A stretch of 64,000 nt of DNA, from contig CM070639.1 of the NCBI GenBank assembly GCA_036346255.1, positions 34,130,165-34,194,164 on the forward strand, given 5' to 3'. Every line of letters begins with the position of its first letter. Position 1 is the stretch's first letter. The DNA is from Ampelocalamus luodianensis. Its lineage: Eukaryota > Streptophyta > Magnoliopsida > Poales > Poaceae. Positions 21,495 to 33,485 of the stretch are shown here, piece by piece. A program made the translations under genes and the position numbers. The notes below the pieces were generated by a model. That model was not told where the DNA came from and did not search any database. It worked only from the letters and a program-made list of their open reading frames with translations.

Positions 21495-24400
21495 TGTGAG
21501 GACCCCAATTTATTTGGCTTATAATGCTTAACCAACCACCTGGTCCTAGCATCACAAATCAAATAAACTGATCCTCGAGATATGTATACTTCCCAGAAAG
21601 CTATATACACACCTCGTTACAAAATTAGACATCAACTCCATTCCAAACATAGAGTCCAAACACCACACTACCAAACGGAAGATAAACAAATAGAAGAGTT
21701 ATTACTGACAAAGGCCGACAGGCCACAAGATACACAAATAAACAAGAACGACAATGAAGCAAAAGTGCCATAAGATGGCTATAAACAAAGCCAATCAGCG
21801 TGCCTCCAACCCACAAGGCATCTGACCGGACCGCCAAGTCTAGTCGTCCACGAAACGGCAACACAACTCACAGAAGTGAGGCCCTTGGGGCTCACCTTCT
21901 TCCTCTCGCAACAAAACATTAAGCAAAACACCGAGTACGTCTTTGTACTCGCAAGATCGACGTGTGAACTAGCGCACTGCCCATAAGCTACATGCAGCTT
22001 ATTTGGTGGAGGTCATATGTTTCATTTGCATAAAGCCAATTTTCATTTGCAATAAGGTAATACAGCTTTAAAGGCAAGTTTGCAATTCATTTTAAGATTG
22101 AAATAACATTAAAGATAATAATAACAAAAGAGGAAGATAAACAACCTAGAAGTGACTATCCCGATAGTCACCATTAACAATAGCACTAATCCTGATTCGT
22201 ACTCACCCATCAAGTTTTAATTTAAATGTTGTAGTCTAACTCTCGATAAGCTTACCCAAGCGTGTCCATCACCTAGACGAGGCTATTCGAATAGTTTTTA
22301 AACCTCGCAGGTGTACCATCGCATCCACACCTCGCATCGCCTTTAAGCCAAAGCACACTTCAAGGTATGCCGCATTGACTAAGTCCTACGAGACTTTTTC
22401 CAATATTGTGTATTAACTACGAGCCGCTCAGATGGATAGAAATCCATACACGACATGGTAAAGCCAAAAGACAACTACCCACTCAGATAAAGCCTTTCGA
22501 CAACTACCATGCTCCCACCTCCATCCCTCCTGCGACCTCCCGCACCTGAGCCAATACACGCCAAAGTACTAGGTCAAGAGAGGTCCCATACCTCTAGTGT
22601 GGTTAGCACACGAAATGCATGGATAATGTAAACTCACAAGATGTTCGGTCCTTAATTGACCCGGCACCTTTCCATCACACCCAAAAGATCACACCAATCT
22701 TACCATTGTGCCCGTCTAAATCATTTTTGTTTTCATTTTTAGTTTTGCAATTAGACATAGCAAGAATTTGAAATATAAAGTTATAGAAAATTTTAGGTGA
22801 TCAAGGTTACCGACTAAGTCGATAACCGCCCATTTCTACCGATGCTAAGCATGTCTAAGCAATTTGACCCGGATCTACTAAGTGACAAGAGATCATCCAA
22901 ATGACTCTAATCACAAAGAAATAACCTAGGCTCAGTAGTAGAGGTCAATATTTTGTCTACAGGATATGCAACACGGATTTAACTAATCAATTTAACACAA
23001 ATTAAGCGATGCATACATACAGCTTGAAACAAAATATTAGACTTTAAAATACTGGGATAAACATGATCAAACCGCTTGCTCGGTCATTGTTGCTCGTAAT
23101 GCTCAACTCATTGCAGAGGATCGTTCTCGTGGTTACCGCAAATGTCGAAGCCTAACGATTGAACAAATAACAAATAATAAGAACGAATAACACCGACCAA
23201 ACTCAACCATACAACAACATCAAAACAAACCAAACTCACACAAAGAACCTAAGCACGATATAACAAAATTTTAGAAACAGAGAACAAATCATTCTAGGTT
23301 ATTAAGAATTTTCCATGAAATTTCTAAGCTAAAAACACATCAAAACACTAGTTAATTGCTTAACAAATTTTCATGAACAGAAAAAAGATCTAAAACCTAT
23401 CCTGAAAATTAGTATACTAAAAATGAAATTTTCTGAATTGGGTTCATTGAATTTGGACATTTATTGAAAGAGATATACATTTTCTAATTTGGAGACTACA
23501 TTCTACAACATTAAATTAATTAACAGATTTTGGTACAGGACAAGGTTGACACTAATTTTAGTAAATAGGACATTTAAAATGAAAATTAACAAGATCGGTT
23601 TCATGCAATTTGGATAAAAATTGAATTAGTTATGCATTTTCTAAGTTTAAATGAATTAACAATGCGATGAAAAACACATTACGTAAATACTAAAGCATTT
23701 AATCCTTTTTCTACCCACACCAACCAGCCCCAGACATCGATCGCGGGTCAGCGCGAAAGTGTCGACTGTAATGTACCGCCGCGAAAGTGACGCCGGCGTA
23801 TTCTAAGAATACGCTTTGACTTATCAAAGTGTACTTCTAACATATAGGCACAAAGAAATACGCTTCCGACAGAGAAAACGTAGCACCGAGCTACACATCC
23901 ACCAACCGACGGATGGGCCCACATAGCGTTGACTAAGAAAATAACATAACGGTTGGATTAAAGGATTTCTAAACGCGCTTAACGAGAGAGGCCCACAAAT
24001 CGCTGACATAACTAAACAAAGATTAGTGCTAATCGATCGCCATCGCATGCTCGCCGGCGCGCCAAGACGGACGCGGCGCGCCGCGCGCAGTGGATCTCGC
24101 GAACGGCGGGTTTCAAAGTGAGCGAGTGATACCTTCGGTTCACAGAGACTTTGCGAACCCGATGACGGCGGTCGACCACGGAGATGCCGCGATGAGTCGG
24201 CGGCGAACGAGGCGAGAAGAAAGTGCGCCCTCGCGGAGAAGACGCCACAGCGATGAGAAGCTTCGAGAAGGTGCGCATCAGCCGCCTTGACTCCGTGAAG
24301 GATAATCCCACGACCACGACGACGATGGAGCTCGCGGCGCCGAAATTGCCGCGGCGGCAAATCACCGCGGCGCTGGGAAGAAACGCCCGCATGCCCACCA

Positions 24401-25631
24401 TGATGTGCCAAGGCCGAAAGGAGCTCACGGTTAGACTCGAAGGATTGCGATCACGAGGACCAAGCGCCGAGGCGAGGACTCACCGAGCGCAAATGAGCTC
24501 CCGAGACCGAGATCGCCGGAGGCGAGACGACGATATCGCCTCGTGATTCACCGACGCCAAGGACCCGGATGGGCAAAATGGAGGCGCGCCGAGCGTGGAT
24601 CACGGTGGTGCGGTCGCGGGCTCTGGGCGGCGCGACTGGCGGCGCTACGCCGTTTCTTCTCCTACAAACAGAAGCGGGCGGAGACAGCGAGAGAGCGAAG
24701 GAAACGAAGAATGGATGAGTGCGGTGAGGTTATAAAGCTCGCGATGCCGGAGAGGACACGCGCCCACGACGTGGCAGCCGACGAAGTGCGTGGCACGCAT
24801 GCGCCACGCGCCGCGAGCCCGTGAGGTGCGGAGAAGACGAGGCGACCGACAGTAGGGTCCACTTGTCGCTGATAGCGCGGCGGTGCGAGCCGAGTCAAGC
24901 GCGGTGCGAACCGGTGGTTTGACTCGACCGAATGTATCGACCGCTGGATCTAAAATGAACGGTCGAGATTGATGTATGCATTCGGACAGTCGGTTGATTC
25001 GACGACGCGGCCGCACGATCGCATCGGATGGTCGACACCATCGGGCTCACGCGTGCAGCCAGGCGGTGCGACCAAGTCCATTAGTGCGGTCGGACTCGAG
25101 TCTAAGCTAGGTCCGAGCCAGAGGAACAGTGTTCCCAGGTTTGATTTCAAAAGGCTGATAAGGTTTTGAGGAATTTTGAGACGTAGCTCCTGAGCTCCAA
25201 AAATTCTGAAATTTTTATGGTAGCTAACTGGAATAGAGGACTCCCTTGTGTAATTTTTCCAGGAGTTTTCATGCACTAGATTTCTCCCAAGAAAATTCAC
25301 AAGCTGCTGCCTAAGGGTTTGACCAGATTTCTAAACTGGTTTGACTTGGGCATTTGAAATAGCAACTAAAATCTAAAAATTGTGAAATAATTCAGGGAGG
25401 TAGATAGGATGATCAAGATGATAGGAAAAATAATTTCAGAGGATGATCACAAGTTTGAAAGCTAAGAATTTGCTGACAACAATTTCCATTCACAAGAATT
25501 TAATTCTAGAAAATGGAGATTGCTAGGGAAAATTTGGAAAACTACCAAATGATTTGATGAGACAACAAAAGTTTTTATTTCTCCTCATAATTTTACATTT
25601 GAAATAAAAACCCTAAGTTAGGGCTGTTACA
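21495..25631 (-). repeat. 5' LTR of gypsy element (4137 bp)
   Basis: Homologous throughout to 12666-16784. Differences include many one- to three-base indels as well as substitutions. Its copy of the nested stem at about 22430-22525 is partly broken (GCCAAAAG opposite CTTTCGAC). Confidence 0.92.
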
Positions 25632-25636
25632 ACCGT
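25632..25636. other. Right TSD of nested gypsy element
   Basis: ACCGT, identical to 12661-12665. Confidence 0.93.
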
Positions 25637-26940
25637 CGTCCGAATCGTCGAGGAACCGATAGGAGGATAGCTGTGGAGACGAGTGAGTAGCATATGGAAA
25701 TTCATTTTCATCAAAGATTACATACCTGGAGATGATGATACGGTTTGAGGACAAGTCGAGGCAACGATAACCTTTGTGATTGGTTGGATAACCAAGAAAA
25801 ATACACTCGGTAGAACGCGGTGTGAGTTTGTGGCTGGCTGTGGAGGAGAGGTTTGGAAAACAGCGACAGCCGGAGACACGCATATGCGAGTAGTCTGGCG
25901 GAGAGCCGAACAAGGACTCGTGAGGAGTTTTGTTGTTAAGGACTTTGGTGGGAATTCGGTTTAGAATGTATGTGGCTATATTTAAAGCTTCTGCCCAAAA
26001 AGAAGGGGGGCTTGCTTGAAAGAGCAGGGAACGCATGATGTTGGTGGTACGGATGATGCGCCCAGCCTTGCCATTTTGTTGCGAGGTGTGACTTGTGAGG
26101 GCAGGAGAAGCGAAAGTGGGTGCCGTGTGCGAGGAATAAATTGTGAGCGGTGGTGTTGTCGAACTCCCTACCATTGTCACACTGTATGAAAGAAGTAGAA
26201 GATTGAAAGTGAGTCCGAACGTAGGGGTGGAAATTTTGAAGAGCCTGACAGGTTTTGGATTTGAGTTTGAGAGGAAATGTCCACAAGTAATGCGTGTGAT
26301 CATCCAAGCATACAAGATAATATTTAATGCCAGACAAACTAGGTAGAGGGGACGTCCATAAATCACAATGGATTATATCGAATAGTTTTGTTGTGCGAGA
26401 CAATGAAGGGGAAAATGGGAGACGAACATGTTTCCCAAGTTGACACGCATGACAAGTTGCGATGTCAAGTTTATTACAAGAGATAGCACACGATGAAGCT
26501 AAGCTAGACAAAGCTGGGGAACCGAGGTGATCGAGGCGGTGGTGCCATATGGTGGTGGTGGAGAAGGCACGCTGTGAGGAGGACAGCCGGAGCGGGTACA
26601 AGTCGCCGGAGCTATTGCAACGAAGAATTTCGTGTCTGGTTCGGAGATCCTTCATAGAGAAACCGAAAGGGTCAAATTCCACATAACACAGATTGTTAGT
26701 GGTGAATTTGCGAACATAAACCAAATTTGAAATGAGTTTGGGCGAGATTAGGACATTTTGTAGGCTGAATGGACGAGGTTGGGTGGGAAGAGTTTTTGTG
26801 CCTGTGCCGGTGATGGGTAGACGAGTGCCATCACCAACGACGACATGAGAAGAAGGGGAGGAGCGGGATAAATAGGACAAGTTACCGGGATCAGTGGAGA
26901 GGTGAGACGAAGCACCGGAGTCCATGTACCAAGCGTTTCT
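25637..26940 (-). pseudogene. pol: Copia-2 protease, GAG-pre-integrase and integrase
   Basis: The protease starts with MDSGASSHLSTDPGN at about 26880-26925. The GAG-pre-integrase motif WHHRLDHLGS follows, with CHACQLGKHVRLPF. The integrase core has HCDLWTSPLPS and QCDNGREFDN. After a frameshift near 26080 the frame 25593-26366 continues with NGKAGRIIRTTNIMRSLLF and FLGYPTNHKGYRC. The last residues run into the gypsy junction at 25636. Confidence 0.9.
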
Positions 26941-26975
26941 GGGCTGCTACACGGACATCGCTTTCAGGGCCTAGG

Positions 26976-28023
26976 TTAGTGAGGCTTGATCCCAGGACAG
27001 CGCGGTGGACGACAGCGTGTATGAGGACGGCCTGATTGGAGCAGGCTGGTACATCGATGCGGGCTAGTACAACGGCGACACGCCTTGGAAGCTACCAGGC
27101 GCGATGAAGGCCTGGGGTGGACCGGCGCCAAGAATGCCAAGACCGCCCGGCGGCCAGACCTAGAATTGGCCGGTCCATGGATTGACCGGGAGGCTGGGGC
27201 GATTCCAGGGAGTGCTAGTGCTGCTGTCGTCGGTGTTCTTGTGACCCTTGCCCTTGTACTTGGACTTGCGCTGGCCACCATTAGATCCTCCAGAGTTCGA
27301 TCCGGAGGGAGTTGATGAAGAGTTGTCTGTGGGGGCGATGAGAGCCGTCGTGGGCTCGGGCTTGCCGATCTTGAGATCGGCTTCCTCGAGCAGGAGCAGA
27401 GAGCGAGCCTCAAGGAACGGAGGGAGAGGTGACCTCGTCTTGATGATGGAAGCCATGTGCCTGTAGTTCTCGTTGAGTCTGCGCAACAGGGCGAGGACGA
27501 GAGTGTCGGGGGAGACCGGTGGCCGATGTCAGCGAGGGCGTCCGCTAAGTTCTTCAGGCGCTGGGAGTAGGCAAGTATCGAAGGTCACCTTGCGCCTGAT
27601 TACAGAAGTCGGCCTCCAGGGAGAGTCCACGCGAGGCCCTGTTGTCGAGGAAGAGGCCTTGGATGCTCATCCAAATGGCGCGGGCGGACGCGCCCGGGGT
27701 AAGGACGATGGAGAGGATTTCCTCTGAGATCGAGGCGTAGAGGAGCGAGCGCACCGCGAAGTCGGTGGCCTGCCACACCGGGTCGACGCCCTCAGGAGCA
27801 GAGGTGCCGTCAATGTGTCTAGAGGCGCCGAACTTGCGACGAGACACGTGAAGAGTTCACTCCAATGGCTAAAGTTTGGAGGGTGCATCTCAAGGGAGAA
27901 GGGGATGTGCGTGCGCACGTTGATTGTGGATAGTGCAGAAGCTGGATTATGGATGGCGAGGGCATTGGTAGCAGCAGCAGCAGTAATGGCAGCTGCAACG
28001 GCCTCTCTAGTGTTGTCGCCCAT
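26976..28023 (-). pseudogene. gag: Copia-2 gag
   Basis: Starts at ATG 28023 on the minus strand (MGDNTREAVAAAITAAAATN) and continues LEMHPPNFSHWSELF, a Copia Gag N-terminal pattern. Frameshifts near 27660 and 27500 follow. The C-terminal part (27160-27486) is Ser/Gly/Lys-rich with no clear CCHC knuckle. Confidence 0.82.
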
Positions 28024-28069
28024 GGGAGCAGAGAGGAGGAGGAAAAAGGAAAGGCTAGAATTAGTTTTT

Positions 28070-28080
28070 GGCTGATACTA
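28070..28080 (-). other. Primer-binding site of Copia-2, degenerate
   Basis: The minus strand reads TAGTATCAGCC directly beside the LTR, a worn TGGTATCAGAGCC site. Confidence 0.7.
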
Positions 28081-28338
28081 TGAAAGAGGGAAATGATTGG
28101 GAGAATTCCACGATATCAATTCTCATTGATGCTCTAGGCATATATAGAGTACAAGGGGTACAAATAAGGCAGCTAATTACAGAGATTGACTAGGAACTAA
28201 ATAAGGCAGCTCATTACAGAGATTGACTAGGAGCTAATCTATGAGCTAAATAAGGCAACTAGTTGTCAATACTAAATATGTACGATCTGTATATAAGAAG
28301 CAGAAACAATCTGCCATAAATGTGAAAATATTCCAACA
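28081..28338 (-). repeat. 5' LTR of Copia-2 (258 bp)
   Basis: Near-identical to 10279-10534. GCATATATAGAG near 28137 is a TATA-like sequence. Confidence 0.93.
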
Positions 28339-29274
28339 CTAACTTTTGACCTAGATATCCAAATCACATGAGGTTTCAAACATAGCTCAACAAGAAGGTC
28401 ATGAACCTATTCCAATCCAAGATCGAGATGATCATAGCCAAGGTTCTATGAATTTCTTAATTGAGAGCAAGAAGGCACAAAACCGGAGGAAAACCTAACT
28501 TTGATCTGACGGCTTGCTTATGGATGAAAGATGCTCAAGATGATCTTAGATCAGATCCTACAAGTCCTTGCAAGATAGATCACCAAAAAATACCAAGACA
28601 AAACCCTTAGAACACAAGAACTCCAAAATCACAAAAGAGAGAGCAAGAACAAGAGAGAACTCATCTTGGCACGAATTGAATGGTTTGATATTGAGGAATT
28701 GAAGGTTTACATCCACTCCACCATTGAGGATAAAAGCTCACTCATAAGCACCCAATCCTGTAATTTTTCTCTCAATACATCTTTCTCAAATCTTAGCATC
28801 ACATATTCTCTCCACTTTACCCAAATCTCAAATTAGGGTTTCCAAGGCTTGGTTGTGCAAATCCTGTACCAACCCTTATCTAGTGGTGACTAGGTCTAGA
28901 GAGAAAATTCTAATGGGTACCCGTTAACAACCCCACACACACACAAATGGGTCTCCCACTCACACACGCTTCTCAAAGCGGATGACGATCTGGATCTCTC
29001 AAATATGTCTCTTCATGATCTTTTTCTTCTCATGACCTAAACCGTTTCTCCTTTGTACTTGTCTTGTGCTGCGGTTTCTCCAAGATCACCAACCCGGTAT
29101 TTTGGTGAAGATACCAAAATACCCATTCTCGATCCTTCCATCCCTGACCGAGTCCAATCATCATGAAGCAATCCTATGATTCGCCACGCATAGGTTCATC
29201 AATGGCTTTCCTCATGCTTACAAATCTCTCCTATCGCCTCCCACCGAACCACCTCAACACTTGCACTGGCCCTA
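28339..29274. repeat. Middle segment of the 10029-39552 solo LTR
   Basis: 936 bases between two nested insertions, continuing the host LTR interrupted at 10278. No ORF or recognised domain. Confidence 0.6.
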
Positions 29275-30184
29275 TGTGAGACCCCGGTTTATTAAGCTTG
29301 CAATACTTAGCCTCCCATTGGCCCTAGTATCACAAACAAAATAACCCGTGCCTCGATGGACATGTGTTTCCCAGAAAATGCAGCACACATACATCATACC
29401 AAAAGCAGGCATCATTTCCATACAAAAGTATAAACAAGTCTAGCAAAAGACATACATAATATCAAGTTAATACAGCACTGCCAACCGGCAAAATGATAAC
29501 AAGATAATAAACGACAGCGGAAGCAAAGGTGCCATAAGATGGCTATAACCAAAAGCCAATTAGTGTGCCTTAACCCACAAGGCAACCAACCGGTCCGCTA
29601 GCTAGTCGTCCCACACACCACCACAGCATAATTCACAAAAGTGAGGCCCTTGGGGCTCACCTTCTTCCTCTGCACACAACAAGCAATGCATATGAGTACA
29701 AACAATGTACTCGCAAGACTTACGAGTAACAAGCCTATACATAACTACATGAAGGCTGAAATCAAAGGAAACAGAGTCATATGGTTATTTCGACGCATAA
29801 AGCAAGTTTCATTTGCAATAATGTAATAGATTGAAGGCAATTGATAAAAATCTATTTTTAACATTTGAAATAACAACGAGTAATCATAAATAACAAGTAA
29901 CCACCTAGAAGTGACTTTCCCAAAAGCCACCACAACATAGCATGAATTCCAGATTCATGCCACCCATCAAGTTTTAATTAAAATGTTGTAGTCTAACTCT
30001 TGAAAAGCTTACCCAAGCGTGTCCATGACCTAGGACGAGGCTATTCGAATAGTTTTAAACCCTGCAGGGGTGTACCAATGTACCCACACTTCAGACCGCC
30101 TTTTTGCCACTAGATGAAACACACTTCCGAAGGTATGCCGGCACGGCTAAGTCCTACGAGACGTTTCCAATATTGTGAATCGAC

Positions 30185-30281
30185 TACGAGCCGCTCGTAT
30201 GGACCGAAGCCCATACGCTTACATTGTAAAGCCGTAAAGACAACTACCCCTTGGGGTAAAGCTTTACGGACAACTACAATG
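30185..30281 (-). repeat. Nested stem structure in LTR (CCGTAAAG/CTTTACGG)
   Basis: TACGAGC/GCTCGTA lies at 30185-30199. CATTGTA/TACAATG (30222-30228 with 30275-30281) encloses CCGTAAAG/CTTTACGG (30232-30239 with 30262-30269). That encloses TACCCC/GGGGTA (30245-30250 with 30253-30258). This is the counterpart of 13587-13681. Confidence 0.72.
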
Positions 30282-31910
30282 CTCCACACATAAACCCCCT
30301 TATTTTACCACAACACAACACACGCACACCCACCTGCGACTCATAACTAACCCATGCCAAAGTACTAAGTCAAGAGAGGTCTCATTTCCCTCTAGTGTGG
30401 TTAGCACGCATAAATTGCCTGGATAACAGGTACTCACAAGATGTTCGGTCCTTAATTGACCCGGGCACCATTCCAGTCACACCCAAATTCACACCAACAT
30501 ACCATTGTGCCCAAGTCGGAATCATTTTGTTTTCAGTTTTTAGTTTTGCAATTTATCATAGCACAAGGCTGAAAACATAAGTAACATAAACAGTTTGTGT
30601 GATCAAGGTTATCGACAAGTTGATAACCGTTCATTTCTACCGATAGCTAAGCATGGCTAAGCAACATCAACTCGTACTACTAAGTGACAAGAGTTCATCC
30701 AACGAACCCAAAATCACAACAATAACCTAGGCTCAGGTAGTAGAGGATAATCACATTCCTACAGATCATGCATCTACTAGGCCAACTATCGACAATAGTT
30801 AAAACAACATAGCAATGCATACATAGAATTTGCAAACAATATATTAGAATTTGAAAATAGTAGGAATAGCATGATCAAATGAATGCTACATCTGCTTGCA
30901 TGGCTGGAATGCAGGTTCGGGCTGCTGTGGCTCAGGATCAATATCGATAATATCCTTGGAACCTAACGCGAAAAGGCGATAAAACCAATAAGAACGAAGA
31001 ACACCAAATAAAGCTCAAATAGCAAAAGACATCCAAACTTAATGAAATTCATACAGCAACAAGGTTATGATTTTAGGCAATTTTAGGAACAAGAATCACT
31101 TCATTTGGATTTAGTATGAAAAAGTTATGACTACAACAAATTCTCTCAGCCCTAAATTCAATTTAATTCCTATCTGTTACTGTTCATGGCATAAATTTCG
31201 AGAATGATCTAAAGTCTAAAATTTTTATGGAAGGTAGAAAATGTCATCCTAAACACAACAAAGTTGAGGTCACTAAATTCGGAGTTATAATGATTTACTT
31301 ATGATTTTCCTAAGTTGTAAATCTAGCACATGTCACATTACAGAAAGGAAATCATGATCACAACTTATTTCATATTAAAGTATGCTATCAGAGGAATTTA
31401 ACAAAATTAAGTTTGCATATTTTGAAGTTACAGGGAATTACTTGTGTCTTTTTCAGTATTATCAGAATTTTTAAATGCTGCAAATAAGGTTAAACCTATT
31501 AACATATTTTTCTGGGGCTAATCTAGGCCTACAACCATTTTTAGATTAAAGTTCAGTTAATGACAAAATTAACAAAGTCGAAATTACCCAATTTGGAGAT
31601 ATACATAAAAAGATATGCATTTTCTAAGTTTTAATTCAATTTCAGGAATATTCAACATGACTGAAAACAAGTTATTATTGATTACAGAATTTTCTATCAC
31701 AGAAGCATAGCTCAAGGTATTTTTATATTAAACTTTAGTGAAGTACAAATTTATTGCAGTTGGAATCATGTAAAAAGGATTTATTTTGAACTATATATGA
31801 ATTTCTAAAGTTTTTATATAATTTTCAGTAGACAATTAAATACTTCTGAGATATAAACAATTTAATCGAAAAGATACGACGTGGACGCCGTGGGCGTCGA
31901 GAAAAGCCCA

Positions 31911-32025
31911 CCGTTGGATCTAGATCTAGAATCCAACGGCCCACGGCCGTAGATCTTGAGATCGACGACGCGGGAATAGCGCACGCTGCGACTCGAGAAG
32001 CCCACCGTTGGATCTAGATCCAACG
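31911..32025. repeat. Two GTTGGATCTAGAT palindromes
   Basis: 31911-31939 is an imperfect palindrome with arms CCGTTGGAT/ATCCAACGG. 32006-32025 is a perfect 20-base palindrome, CGTTGGATCTAGATCCAACG. Confidence 0.8.
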
Positions 32026-32399
32026 CGCAATTTTAGGAATTGTTTGGGGATGGAGGCATTCGGCTATCTCAATCAAATCCTCAAACGCGTTGGAGCACCC
32101 TCGGTAGTGATGTTGATCTTGCGGTAACGCCACCCGCATCCACGCCGTTGATCTCGAGATGAGCGGCCAGAGCGTCTCTTTCGCCACACATTTATTGTGT
32201 CGCGCATCTCGGAGGCCTCGTCCATGGCTTTAAAGACAGCTCCTCCGATCTCGAGTTCCGTAGATCTTGAGATCGACGATCCAGACGCCGCTTGGACGCC
32301 GAGGGGTCCGAACGTCACTTCGATCTAGGCCGTTGATCGCGTCTAAGATCGACGGCCGATAAGGATTGGGCCGTTTCAGCTCTTAGCGGAACGGGAAGG

Positions 32400-33000
32400 G
32401 TTGATCCTCGCTAGGACCACTCCTGCAAAAGGACCTCCTCTTGGTCATTTTGCCAAAACCACCCTGGACCTCCACCGAGGTCCTCTTTATAAAAAGACAC
32501 GCGACCTCCCGGAGTTAGATCGGCGTTAGATCTCCTTAGCAAAATCCTTGCCAAGTCTCGGGACCTAGCGATAGGTCGCGGTGCTGCCCTTGGTTCGCGT
32601 CGTCTGGACCGTTCGGGACCTCCTAGGTCTAACGTGCCTTCTAAAGCCCCGGACCTCGTAAATCATGGCCGACCACCCGGATCTCCTCCGTTAAAACCAC
32701 GACCTCCTCACTTAGGACCTCCTTAGTCGAGTAGATCTTGGCCGTCCGGGACCTCCCTAGACCTCCTCGGTTGAATCCTGTTGATCTCTAAGGCGGGTTG
32801 AAGACCTCCTTCGGAGATCTTAGCCATGGCCGTTCACGACCTCCCTCCGTAGGTTAAAGCCTTAGGACTAGTGCTCGGGGCCGTCGGATCTCGATCTAGA
32901 CGGTCCACGACCTCGACCTCCCTCAAGCGCGTGGACCTCCGTAGGTTAAAGCCTTAGGCGTCGCGCACCTCCTTTGCGCGCGCTATGCATGTCGGTGGTC
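32400..33000. repeat. Degenerate GACCTCC-rich repeat block
   Basis: GACCTCC, or a one-base variant, recurs at irregular short intervals across the block. A longer unit, CCGTAGGTTAAAGCCTTAGG, occurs twice near 32855 and 32940. A plus-strand TATA-like CTTTATAAAAAG lies at about 32483-32494. Confidence 0.65.
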
Positions 33001-33013
33001 GTTGGATCTTGGG

Positions 33014-33485
33014 ATAGTCACTTCCAGTGGTTACTTGTATTTATCATTAATTATTTGTTATTTCAATTAATAAAGCGATTGCAAACTTGCCTTTAAATGT
33101 ATTACATTATTGCAAATAAAGTTGGCTTTATACAAAATGAGACATACAACCTCCACCTAAATGAGCTTGCATGTAGTTTATGAATAGGTGCTGCTATTCC
33201 ACACGTCGATCTTGTGAGTACCTTGTGTACTCGGTTATCTTCTTAAATGTAATTGTTGCAGAGGAAGAAGGTGAGCTTGAGGGCCTCATACGTGAGTTGT
33301 CTTTGTGGTAGCTTGCGAGGCGTATAGCTTAGCGGCCGTCGGTTGCCTTGTGGGTTATGTTGGCTAATGGGTCGACTTTTGTTCTAGCCATCTTATGACA
33401 CCTTTTGCTTCATTGTCATTCTTGTTTATTATTCTATTTGGTGGTCGGCTCTTTTGTAATAACTTTACTTTATGTATGTCGTTGT
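33014..33485 (+). repeat. Inverted LTR-like fragment inside the 6.5-kb solo LTR
   Basis: The plus strand matches the reverse complement of the LTR part at about 12830-13340 and 29520-29930. Shared parts include the GAGTAC/GTACTC stem-loop (33216-33232), GAGGAAGAAGGTGAGC and GCCTTGTGGGTTA. It lacks the last ~130 bases of an LTR end. Confidence 0.65.

Larger units (their letters stand above)
12666..25631 (-). mobile_element. Ty3/gypsy chromovirus-like element with ~4.1-kb LTRs
   Basis: LTRs 12666-16784 (4119 bp) and 21495-25631 (4137 bp) begin TGTGAGGACC and end GTTACA on the plus strand. They surround a 4710-bp internal region with gag, CCHC knuckle, RT, RNase H, integrase and a chromodomain-like tail, all minus strand. 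The ACCGT TSD is perfect. The LTRs make up about 64% of the element. Chromodomain plus very long LTRs suggests the Tekay/Del lineage, which is an inference. All coding frames are broken. Confidence 0.92.
10279..28338 (-). mobile_element. Copia-type retrotransposon (Copia-2), split by a nested gypsy element
   Basis: LTRs at 10279-10534 and 28081-28338 are nearly identical (TGAAAGAGG to ATTCCAACA). Removing the 12666-25631 insertion leaves about 5.1 kb with gag, protease, integrase, RT and RNase H in Copia order on the minus strand. The primer site abuts the right LTR and the purine tract the left. The flanking five bases are not identical (CGCCC at 10274-10278, CTAAC at 28339-28343). It is more intact than Copia-1 but has several frameshifts. 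Confidence 0.93.
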
